Part shown: in pieces, positions 39,276 to 45,663 of the stretch | Numbering within the stretch: the first letter of the stretch is position 1 | Layout: every line of letters begins with the position of its first letter | Assembly (NCBI RefSeq): GCF_029689945.1 | Contig: NZ_CP121451.1 | Coordinates: 124,001-188,000 of the forward strand | DNA from: Paenibacillus amylolyticus | GTDB lineage: Bacteria; Bacillota; Bacilli; Paenibacillales; Paenibacillaceae | Length of the DNA stretch: 64,000 bases | Reading direction: 5' to 3' | The notes under the pieces: generated by a model | Databases searched by the model: none | What the model saw: the letters and a program-made list of their open reading frames with translations, nothing else | What the model was told of the DNA's origin: nothing | Made by a program: the position numbers and the translations under genes

Positions 39276-39594
39276 ATGGACAAGGTGAATTTGCACTGAA
39301 AGAGTTGTTTGCATAGTTGTATGCAGAGATTCAGCAATTCATGCTGGAGGCGGAGTATGACACGATGCAGGACATAAAAAGCTTGACGCGAAGCATACAA
39401 CGACGAAATACTTGAGGGTTCCTTCGTCGACATCGCAAAGCCTAAAGAAAAAAAGCATTTTCCCAAGCAATGAAGCGTTGCTGGAAATGCTCTACAAAAC
39501 TACGATGAATGTCACTCGTAAATGGACAGTGCGTGTACAAAAACCGGGACTAAGTACAGCATCAACCCTCCCTTTTCTTCCTCGGCAGGATTGA
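39276..39594 (+). pseudogene. IS256-family transposase relic
   Basis: Fragments of both transposase ends remain: a first part with ALKELF and FMLEAEYDTMQD, and a last part with FPSNEALLEMLYKTTMNVTR followed by KWTVRVQ and STLPFLPRQD. The middle, including most of the DDE catalytic core, is deleted and frames are broken. No terminal inverted repeats were found. It marks past insertion next to the biosynthetic cluster. Confidence 0.6.
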
Positions 39595-39777
39595 ACTATA
39601 TTGCGTAAAGTTCTGATTGGTAGCGTTTACACTAGAAGAATTACAGCACCAAGCGCCTGATATATTAAATATAATTACATATATGCCAATTGTCAACAGT
39701 TTTGAAAAGCCCGTTGATGCCCTCTGGATTCCCTTCGTCATCTGGTTGTCTCTAAGTATTATAGGGTACAAAAAAAG

Positions 39778-39800
39778 ACACGGAAGAACAAATCCGTGCC
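39778..39800 (-). terminator. Minus-strand terminator
   Basis: CACGG and CCGTG form a stem with a T7 tract on the minus strand. It lies downstream of the rlmD-like 3' end at 39932-40000 and may be that gene's former terminator. Confidence 0.55.
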
Positions 39801-39931
39801 TATATCAAGTAATTATCCCGCTTCACCGAACTCCAAATTGAAGGTATTAAAGACGGTTCACTCAAAGCCATACATAACATATTTCCCGTCCTCAATCCAT
39901 AAGGAAGTTGGAACAACGAGAGGCGTAGGAA

Positions 39932-40000
39932 TTAATCCTGCCCCTTCCATTTTAGCATCGCCACCGACTCCACATGCACCGTATGCGGGAACTGATCTAC
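39932..40000 (-). pseudogene. Second orphan 3' end of an rlmD-like gene (prophage junction)
   Basis: The minus strand reads VDQFPHTVHVESVAMLKWKG and then QD and a stop, the C-terminus of an RlmD-type 23S rRNA uracil-5 methyltransferase. An in-frame TAG immediately precedes the valine, so similarity starts abruptly at 40000. On this strand the 5' part should lie at higher coordinates, beyond the prophage. The prophage therefore appears to sit in the 3' end of rlmD. Confidence 0.65.
39956..39976 (-). repeat. Direct repeat, right copy (att-like)
   Basis: These 21 bases are identical to 24219-24239 in the same orientation, and each copy sits in an rlmD-like 3' end. Confidence 0.6.
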
Positions 40001-40024
40001 CTAATTTGAATAGCTGCAAATCTT

Positions 40025-40051
40025 AAAAACCCTTGATTTATAAGGGTTTTT
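40025..40051. terminator. Terminator at the prophage left edge
   Basis: AAAAACCCTT pairs with AAGGGTTTTT; T-rich sequence follows on the plus strand. It lies 25 bases from the rlmD junction and may be part of the attachment site region. Confidence 0.65.
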
Positions 40052-40129
40052 GTTTTTTGTATCCTAGTCAATCTTAGTAGATATTAATAACTAAAAGTAG
40101 CTTTTGCCCCAGTTTGCCCCTACAGCTCT

Positions 40130-40282
40130 CTATTTAAAAAGCACTTCATGATCCTTATTTGGCGAGGAAATAGTTAATGTCACCGGTGTTTCTAATTTAT
40201 ACACTTCAATAAGAGCTCTTGCGAAAATCACTACGGTCCTTTCATTAAATTCGCGTTTAATTTTTACTTGGTGATAAATCAT
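40130..40282 (-). CDS. Small prophage protein of unknown function
   Basis: This 50-residue protein (MIYHQVKIKREFNERTVVIF and onward) has no recognised family. I chose the ATG at 40282 because GGGGCAG lies upstream; a longer frame to 40342 has no ribosome site. It is divergent from the XRE regulator and may share its control region. Confidence 0.4.
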   Translation of the reverse strand: MIYHQVKIKREFNERTVVIFARALIEVYKLETPVTLTISSPNKDHEVLFK

Positions 40283-40362
40283 AGATGCTGCCCCTGTCGT
40301 GTTTACCCCCGGTACTCGCCAATGATATAATCGAGACAACACTAGCTACTGGAGGTCAATAA

Positions 40363-40578
40363 GTGAAAGTCTCCCGCGGGAGATGCTTGCTCTTGGATCA
40401 CATTAAATCCAATGGCCTGACACAATCTGAATATGCAAGGCGTGCTGGACGATCTAAACGAATGATTTCGCACTTTTGCAAAAATGAACGTGTCATGCAA
40501 CCTCAAGATATGTATACGGCAGAATTGATTCTAGGCTGTAATATGAGGGATTTATATGAGTGGTTATTAATAGAGTAA
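40363..40578 (+). CDS. XRE/Cro-type phage regulator
   Basis: This 71-residue helix-turn-helix protein has LIKSNG-like spacing with GLTQSEYARRAGRSKRMISH as the DNA-binding unit. The start is GTG with a GGAGGTC site. It sits at the lysogeny end, divergent from a small gene, as phage Cro or repressor genes often are. It has no peptidase domain, so it would not be cleaved in the SOS response by itself. Confidence 0.8.
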   Translation: MKVSRGRCLLLDHIKSNGLTQSEYARRAGRSKRMISHFCKNERVMQPQDMYTAELILGCNMRDLYEWLLIE

Positions 40579-40782
40579 GCAAGCAGAATGGTTCTGGCCA
40601 TTCTCCTCCCTCGGAGTATTTGGGAGCTAATAGCTCACAAAACACTTATGTAAATAATACCTTTTTCCTAGGACGATTGGTGTCACAATGTGTCGAACGT
40701 CCCGAAGGTAAAACTTTACACTTGTTGACTTCACCAAACTCTGAATTATCTTTATCTCAAAGGTTGCCTTTAATTATACACG

Positions 40783-40794
40783 GAACATACGTTC
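40783..40794. promoter_or_regulatory. SOS (LexA/DinR) box 1
   Basis: GAACATACGTTC fits the Bacillus consensus GAAC-N4-GTTC exactly and is identical to the box at 41577-41588. It lies downstream of the YolD-like gene, in a gap without a clear gene. Confidence 0.6.
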
Positions 40795-40897
40795 CTGTTA
40801 ACCGATAGCATATTGTCGAATACAATCTGATTTTAATATGGATTCTTACGGCGCGAGGTAGTGTATAGGGAGGTTTTTCGGCTGTTTAGGACAAAAA

Positions 40898-40927
40898 GAA
40901 ATCCGCCAAGGCGGTCCTGGCGGATCT
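40898..40927 (-). terminator. Terminator of the lexA-like/yolD unit
   Basis: ATCCGCCA pairs with TGGCGGAT and is followed on the minus strand by TTTCTTTTT, just past the YolD-like gene. Confidence 0.7.
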
Positions 40928-40932
40928 TAAAC

Positions 40933-41268
40933 TCATAATGAAGCTGCAGTAATTTCTTCAATCTTGATCCAGCTGTAATCCTCTTCTGCCCTTACTAGCT
41001 TGATCCTCCGGTTCGGCTTATCGATCGCCGCCACGACTCCTCTTATATGCTCATCGTCAAATGGATTGAACACGGTCAACGTAACAGACCGACATTCCTG
41101 ATATGACTCCAGGATAGCTTCCTCGATCAGCTGCATCTCCTGCTCGTCCAATACAGGTTTTCCGCGTCGTCGTTGTAACTCTTCTTGGGCCAGATACGCA
41201 TCCCGATGTTCCGGGAGGATCAGTCTCGACCCCTCAAAGATACCATTCTCGCTTAATTTACTCGCCAT
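40933..41268 (-). CDS. YolD-like protein
   Basis: This is a 111-residue protein of the YolD-like family, often linked in Bacillus phages and plasmids to UvrX-type Y-family polymerases. FEGSRLILPEHRDAYLAQEE in the first half and RSVTLTVFNPFDDEHIRGVV with RRIKLV and WIKIEEI in the second are typical. ATG 41268 has GGAGG about nine bases before it. No polymerase gene is adjacent; instead its start overlaps a LexA-like gene. A role in damage-linked control of the prophage is inferred. Confidence 0.8.
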   Translation of the reverse strand: MASKLSENGIFEGSRLILPEHRDAYLAQEELQRRRGKPVLDEQEMQLIEEAILESYQECRSVTLTVFNPFDDEHIRGVVAAIDKPNRRIKLVRAEEDYSWIKIEEITAASL

Positions 41269-41491
41269 AAATATCATCCTCCGTCATAATTTTGATGCCT
41301 CGTGGAATTGACTCAGACCGTTTAATATAACCTTTTCTCTCCAATCTATCCAGGTACCCATGTGCAGTGGATGAAGAAGACCAGCCCATCATGTCGCTAA
41401 GCTCCCTGGTAGTGGGCGGATATTTGTTATCTCGAAAGAACTCTTTGATTGCCTGTAACGCTTCCTCTTCCCTGCGACTTAACCTCTGCAT
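41258..41491 (-). CDS. LexA-type DNA-binding domain protein without peptidase
   Basis: This 77-residue protein matches only the N-terminal winged helix of LexA: LSRREEEALQAIKEFFRDNK, then YPPTTRELSDMMGWSSSSTA and a wing in RKGYIKRSES. The self-cleaving C-terminal domain is absent. ATG 41491 has a perfect AAGGAGGT site. It overlaps the YolD gene. A LexA-like box lies 86 bases upstream, so it may bind SOS boxes and be autoregulated, yet could not be removed by RecA-triggered cleavage. Confidence 0.85.
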   Translation of the reverse strand: MQRLSRREEEALQAIKEFFRDNKYPPTTRELSDMMGWSSSSTAHGYLDRLERKGYIKRSESIPRGIKIMTEDDIYGE

Positions 41492-41576
41492 GTCTGTGGA
41501 CCTCCTTAGCTGCTGAACAGGAACAGATACAATGGAATCATTATATGCGATCACACGTTCCCTTATCAACAAAAAA

Positions 41577-41588
41577 GAACATACGTTC
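41577..41588. promoter_or_regulatory. SOS (LexA/DinR) box 2
   Basis: GAACATACGTTC lies between the divergent LexA-like gene and the small gene at 41649, where it could control both. It equals box 1. Confidence 0.7.
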
Positions 41589-41648
41589 TTGTTAAGAGAC
41601 AAATTAACTTGTATGATGGATTCAATACACATTGAAAGGACAGTCACC

Positions 41649-41903
41649 ATGAACCTATACAAGTTTGAAATCACAGTAAACGGGTTCTTGCTCCGGACGC
41701 ATTTCAGTTCAAGCGAGGAAAGCGGATTACGCTGGTGTAAGAGGTATGCTTCCAAGTTTCAGAAAGAGGTAGCTAACCTGGAAATCAAAGTGGCCATACA
41801 CAAAAGAGAGAAACAGAAGAACAACTGGGAGTATCACGGTAAGCCCTACATATACGATCGTACGATGAAGAAGCCACCACGTAAGCCGAAAGCTGAAGCG
41901 TAA
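41649..41903 (+). CDS. Small basic prophage protein, possibly SOS-controlled
   Basis: This 84-residue, strongly basic protein (MNLYKFEITVNGFLLRTHFS, then a lysine-rich C-terminus KKPPRKPKAEA) is of unknown family. The ATG at 41649 has GAAAGGA eight bases before it; an earlier ATG covers the SOS box and is unlikely. It is divergent from the LexA-like gene with a shared control region. Confidence 0.55.
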   Translation: MNLYKFEITVNGFLLRTHFSSSEESGLRWCKRYASKFQKEVANLEIKVAIHKREKQKNNWEYHGKPYIYDRTMKKPPRKPKAEA

Positions 41904-41936
41904 AAAAAAGCCCTGCCAGAAATCATCTGACAGGGC
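41903..41936 (-). terminator. Terminator of the three-gene membrane cassette
   Basis: GCCCTGCCAG pairs with CTGACAGGGC, and eight T follow on the minus strand. It lies about 70 bases past the last cassette gene. Confidence 0.75.
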
Positions 41937-42004
41937 GAGTAACTAAGGAGTGGGATACCTCAATCATATCCAAGTGAACAGTATTATATTCGCAATAAAT
42001 AGTA

Positions 42005-42322
42005 TTATTTCAAACCTCTGCCGTGTTTATCGTTTATAAATAATTCTGCGAATACATATGACAAAACGACTAGAACATCCATGATGATAAAGATAAAAAA
42101 CGCAATCCGCACATCTGAAGGAGTAATGCCTATATAAGAAAGAGGTTTCGGTAAGTAAAAAACTGTGAAAAAAGCTATTAACCCTATTAAATTAGCAAGT
42201 ATCAAAAACCACATGCCTTTAGTTAATTTGGCGTGTTTTACTACTTCTTTCGTTACCTCAACTAAAGGATTCCCGTTTTGAGGTTCGGTTGGAATATTAC
42301 TCAAACTTAGATTGATCAGCAT
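42005..42322 (-). CDS. Two-TM protein of the prophage accessory cassette
   Basis: This 105-residue protein of unknown family has two membrane segments (about 36-56, WFLILANLIGLIAFFTVFYL; and about 72-95, FFIFIIMDVLVVLSYVF). It is the last of three tightly packed genes and its start overlaps the preceding gene by 26 bases. It may form a membrane complex with that gene's product. Confidence 0.65.
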   Translation of the reverse strand: MLINLSLSNIPTEPQNGNPLVEVTKEVVKHAKLTKGMWFLILANLIGLIAFFTVFYLPKPLSYIGITPSDVRIAFFIFIIMDVLVVLSYVFAELFINDKHGRGLK

Positions 42323-42800
42323 TCTTTTCTTTCCAACCCTTCCAGTTTAAGATAGCACCAATCGAACCAACTAATGAGAGTAATGAACCCGTAAAAGTGG
42401 ATAATGGACCTAAGGCACCAACAATACCACAGACTACAAAAACTGCGAGCGCTACCGCGAACATCCAAGCGACAGATGAGTAATATTTATACGCGATAAG
42501 TTCTTTGCTCATAGCCATAGTTGCCCTCCTTATTTCGTCTTCAACCGATACTTTTGTTACTTTCATTAATCCATGTTCGTTATTAACCACAACACTGGCT
42601 GTCTCCAACGGATTTACGAATTCCGAGAAGTTTGATCTTCTCAAAGATCCTGTGAATATCTCTTCTGGAGTGCCGTCTATATTGCCGCTGTTGATTATAC
42701 CTAATTTTCCTTGATCTCCACCCAACACTTCTTGTAAGTCTATGCTGGAAGTCCCTAGTCGGTTTCTTGGCATAAATTCGGTATTCAAGGGAATCGACAT
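42297..42800 (-). CDS. Membrane protein of the prophage accessory cassette
   Basis: This 167-residue protein has a soluble N-terminal half of about 105 residues, then two membrane segments (SSVAWMFAVALAVFVVCGIV and STFTGSLLSLVGSIGAIL). Family unknown. GGGAGGAAC lies before the ATG, which directly follows the stop of the first cassette gene. The cassette has its own terminator and lies between phage regulator and lysis genes, a usual place for genes that serve the lysogen. Confidence 0.65.
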   Translation of the reverse strand: MSIPLNTEFMPRNRLGTSSIDLQEVLGGDQGKLGIINSGNIDGTPEEIFTGSLRRSNFSEFVNPLETASVVVNNEHGLMKVTKVSVEDEIRRATMAMSKELIAYKYYSSVAWMFAVALAVFVVCGIVGALGPLSTFTGSLLSLVGSIGAILNWKGWKEKNADQSKFE

Positions 42801-43496
42801 CTAAGTTCCTCCCAAGGACCAAATTTTATTTTGTTGATCTTCGACATGACTGATTAAACCTTTAACTGCTCCAGCAACTTGATCTGGCTTTTTAGGGACA
42901 TCCATATACATATCAATATCAAGGGATGGATGAGCTTTGTTGATTGTTATACTTTTAACGTTTCCTTGGCTGTCGGCTACTCCGGATGCTTCTTGATGAG
43001 CTCCAACATTTGTTGTCATGTAAATTTCATGGTTCAGTTTCGCGTTAAAACTTAACGTAGGAATAAAAGGCTCGTCAGTTTTATGATTACGTAGAAACTG
43101 CACTAAATCTCGGTTAAAAAAATGTTCTGCGATTTTAGAACTCACTCTTTCTACGCCTTCAATCTCATCGGAAATAATGTGAGATCTTACACCAATTCTC
43201 TCTGTTTGTTGTACTTGCAGTTTATTTAGTATTTTTTGTATGTAGTGATCGCCCATTAGAACAACTTCGCTAAGTTCTTCAGGGTTATCAATATCGATCA
43301 CTATGTTTCCTTTAGTAACGACAAGCTTCTTGTTGTGAGTTCCATTTAGGAAATACAGAGCTTTTTGGTTTTCATCATAGCCTTGATGTACAAAATTCGA
43401 AGCTAGCATGTTGCTGATGTCGTTTTTAACTCGAGCTTCTTCAAAAAAGAACGAAGATTGGAATCTAATCTCTGTAATTACTCTTGAAAATTGCAT
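42801..43496 (-). CDS. Soluble first protein of the accessory cassette, TIGR04255-like
   Basis: The protein has 231 residues. The start FSRVITEIRFQSSFFFEEAR and the central ERIGVRSHIISDEIEGVERV resemble the sporadic TIGR04255 family (V.EIRF and RIGLR patterns), whose function is unknown. That match is by eye and weak. AAGGAAG precedes the ATG. It begins a three-gene operon with two membrane proteins. An anti-phage or superinfection-exclusion role is a hypothesis from location only. Confidence 0.55.
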   Translation of the reverse strand: MQFSRVITEIRFQSSFFFEEARVKNDISNMLASNFVHQGYDENQKALYFLNGTHNKKLVVTKGNIVIDIDNPEELSEVVLMGDHYIQKILNKLQVQQTERIGVRSHIISDEIEGVERVSSKIAEHFFNRDLVQFLRNHKTDEPFIPTLSFNAKLNHEIYMTTNVGAHQEASGVADSQGNVKSITINKAHPSLDIDMYMDVPKKPDQVAGAVKGLISHVEDQQNKIWSLGGT

Positions 43497-43682
43497 TACA
43501 CTCTTCCTTTTCAGCTAAATTAGTAGTAGTAAATACCTAAGCTAATTTTAACTCAAGGAATACTTTTGTCAATAAATTCTAATTGTTATCATTCGTTATA
43601 GATATGTATTCTCCTCCTTCCAATATATGATTTATTTTAGTACGTGAATCGGTTAATGGAGTTGTCATTGGGCAGGAGCGCA

Positions 43683-43715
43683 GGATGGTTTTCGGATGGT
43701 TTTCGGATGGTTTTC
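43683..43715. repeat. Three tandem copies of an 11-bp unit
   Basis: GGATGGTTTTC occurs three times without spacing, between the membrane cassette and the lysin gene. Its role is unknown. Confidence 0.75.
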
Positions 43716-43736
43716 GAGACGATAATCGAAAAAAAA

Positions 43737-43771
43737 GGGCTCCACCAGCGTTATGCCAGTGGAGCCCTTTT
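43737..43771. terminator. Bidirectional terminator after the lysin gene
   Basis: GGGCTCCAC pairs with GTGGAGCCC, with T runs on both strands. It closes the leftward late phage transcript. Confidence 0.8.
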
Positions 43772-43808
43772 CACCAATGCTTTTGGATTTGAAAGTATAA
43801 TACCACCA

Positions 43809-44543
43809 TTACCCATTTTGATCAACATGCTTCAAAACCCGGTCAACTACAATAGCCATTTCTTCTCGCGTGATCGGCGCGCCAGGTCTCGTACCATCAA
43901 AGAAACCTTTCTTCGTTAAAGCCTCCCACGTTTCTTTAGCCCAACTACTAGGTACGTTGATATCTCGTTCTTGCGCCACTGGCTTGTCCTCCTTCGTTTT
44001 GGCCAGCCCCAGATAGGTAGCAATACCTTGGACATGACCATCGATAATTGCATCGATCACACTAGATTGTTTCAACCGATCCGCGTCGGCTGCCACATCG
44101 ACAAACAGATTCTCCGTTAATACTGCCGGCATTTTGGATTCACGGACCATGTGCAGGTTCTTCGCCTTCTGGCCTCGATCAATTCCGCCCAACTTGCTCA
44201 TGATAGCCTTATGCAAAGCGTCCTGCAGCTTAATACTACCCTGGGATGCAGATGTGTATCTGAACGTCTCGAAGCCGCCCTTGCCTCCGCCTGCATTACA
44301 GTGGACGGATACCAGGAGGTCAGCACCGGCAGCGTTTGCCTTGTTCGTCCGCTCCTTCAGCTCCAGGAATACATCTGTGGATCTCGACAACAAAACCTCT
44401 ACATCCTCGTAGGTTCCTTCCAAGCGGGCCTTGATACCAATCGACACCTTCAGCGCGATATCCTTTTCAAGAAGTCCGTTGTCTACCGCACCCGGATCCT
44501 TGCCCCCGTGACCTGGATCGATTAAAACCTTAAACTTCGCCAT
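43809..44543 (-). CDS. Phage endolysin, N-acetylmuramoyl-L-alanine amidase
   Basis: This 244-residue Amidase_3 enzyme cuts the bond between N-acetylmuramic acid and L-alanine in peptidoglycan at the end of infection. The zinc site is built from LIDPGHGGKDPGAV, an E in LLEKDIAL, SVHCNAGGGKGG and the catalytic TENLFVD. The last 50 residues (PSSWAKETWEALTKKGFFDG, then ITREEMAIVVDRVL) look like one SLH-type cell-wall-binding unit. It overlaps the holin gene end, forming the lysis cassette. Confidence 0.93.
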   Translation of the reverse strand: MAKFKVLIDPGHGGKDPGAVDNGLLEKDIALKVSIGIKARLEGTYEDVEVLLSRSTDVFLELKERTNKANAAGADLLVSVHCNAGGGKGGFETFRYTSASQGSIKLQDALHKAIMSKLGGIDRGQKAKNLHMVRESKMPAVLTENLFVDVAADADRLKQSSVIDAIIDGHVQGIATYLGLAKTKEDKPVAQERDINVPSSWAKETWEALTKKGFFDGTRPGAPITREEMAIVVDRVLKHVDQNG

Positions 44544-44745
44544 CTGTACCAGCTCCTTTGCTTACTTCCGGCAATCCGGCCAGGCTAGTAAGTAGACTTG
44601 TGATTACGGATAATACGACTGTACCACCCACTACACGCCAGTCCACTGCTGCAAATACAGTAGTTGCACCAATAACACCAATTGCCACCTGGGCCCCTGT
44701 TTTGATTGCACGAACACCTGCAGCTTGCCACCATTTCTTTGTCAT
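44530..44745 (-). CDS. Phage holin
   Basis: This 71-residue protein has two short membrane segments (TGAQVAIGVIGATTVFAAVD and VVGGTVVLSVITSLLTSLAG) with a basic start and an acidic end, the layout of small phage holins. It would form membrane lesions that let the adjacent amidase reach the wall. Its stop overlaps the endolysin start. Confidence 0.82.
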   Translation of the reverse strand: MTKKWWQAAGVRAIKTGAQVAIGVIGATTVFAAVDWRVVGGTVVLSVITSLLTSLAGLPEVSKGAGTDGEV

Positions 44746-44747
44746 AA

Positions 44748-45050
44748 TTAAAGTCCTCCATGTCTCTCTTCGAATTTATCAAGTCGCTTATGGGCTTGTT
44801 TTGAAGACTCTTCGACCCTCGTCAGCCTTTCTGTCACCCCTGCAAGCTGTTGATTTTGCAACCTTAGATCTACACGCAAATCATCAATACCACGTTTGAT
44901 ATAAGACACATCTGTATGTAACGATGCATCTTGAGTCGCTTCCTGGATAACTTCGTCCTTGTAAGCCTTGGTACGTCCGATCCACCCGATTACCAAGCCG
45001 CTAATCGTGCTGACCACGCCAAGGAGTGCTATAAACATAGTGAAGTCCAC
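44748..45050 (-). CDS. XhlA-like lysis accessory protein
   Basis: This 100-residue protein has one N-terminal membrane segment (FIALLGVVSTISGLVIGWIG) and a long coiled coil after residue 45 (DLRVDLRLQNQQLAGVTERL). The layout is that of XhlA-type haemolysin accessory proteins in Bacillus phage lysis cassettes. It lies two bases from the holin gene. Confidence 0.7.
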   Translation of the reverse strand: MDFTMFIALLGVVSTISGLVIGWIGRTKAYKDEVIQEATQDASLHTDVSYIKRGIDDLRVDLRLQNQQLAGVTERLTRVEESSKQAHKRLDKFEERHGGL

Positions 45051-45083
45051 CCTTCTTCCCCGTCTCTATCTGAATATGAAAAA

Positions 45084-45106
45084 GCCCTCTGACCACTCCA
45101 GAGGGC
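45084..45106 (-). terminator. Terminator before the lysis cassette
   Basis: GCCCTCTG pairs with CAGAGGGC; five T follow on the minus strand. It lies between the CD1375-like gene and the lysis genes. Confidence 0.65.
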
Positions 45107-45139
45107 ATAATAAAAGCGCACCGCAAATCGGTACGCCTG

Positions 45140-45271
45140 TTACACGATATTACCGTTTTGGTCCATTCCCGCCGCTTCCAGCGCTTCAGCCACTTTATCA
45201 CGGCTTTGAACTGGTACAGACTCCAAATTGATCAGTCCTTTATGAATCATCATTACGTATACAGCTAACAT
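45140..45271 (-). CDS. CD1375-like short phage protein
   Basis: This 43-residue protein (MLAVYVMMIHKGLINLESVP onward) resembles the short CD1375 family often found after tail fibre genes in Firmicute phages. GGGGAGGTG before the ATG at 45271 decides this start over a longer frame to 45337. Function unknown. Confidence 0.6.
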   Translation of the reverse strand: MLAVYVMMIHKGLINLESVPVQSRDKVAEALEAAGMDQNGNIV

Positions 45272-45326
45272 AGTTTCACCTCCCCTCATGAGTTTCACAG
45301 CCCAACGGATCAGAAGCCTAGCAAGT

Positions 45327-45661
45327 TTAACCCTCATCAGGCAACACGCTCAGGACCAGCATGTGCAGTTCCATAAGGGCAAGTTGATTGGCATTGCTTT
45401 CCGCTGCAAGTTGCTCGTTGCGCGCTTCAGACGCCGCAAGCCTGCGTTCCAGTTCTACGTAATCGGCCGGGCGACTGGCTTTGTCCACTTCTTCTTTTAG
45501 AGCTTGGTCAAGAACCGGTACGCCATCCTGCAAACGATAATAGCCTGCGTTGATGCCAGCGGGCAGATGCGTTGTATTTAACTCGTATTCCTCATACCTA
45601 CATACGGAAACGTGAGAACATCACGGATAATGCTTCCGTCTAGTTGAAAGTAAAATTTCAT
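45327..45661 (-). pseudogene. Small tail-region protein, one frameshift
   Basis: This protein of about 110 residues begins MKFYFQLDGSIIRDVLTFPY at 45661, with GGAGGT eight bases upstream. One base restored near 45597 joins it to EEYELNTTHLPAGINAGYYR and a helical C-terminus (ADYVELERRLAASEARNEQL). It resembles the small proteins after siphovirus tail fibres. Function unknown. Confidence 0.6.
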
Positions 45662-45663
45662 TG

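Noticed and set aside
39600..39860. Minus-strand 69-codon frame near the IS256 relic
   Set aside because: No ribosome site, no family, and it lies in relic sequence.
40560..40808. Possible 82-residue plus-strand gene overlapping the XRE gene end
   Set aside because: GTG start without a ribosome site, low-complexity polar sequence, and it runs over an SOS box. No family seen.
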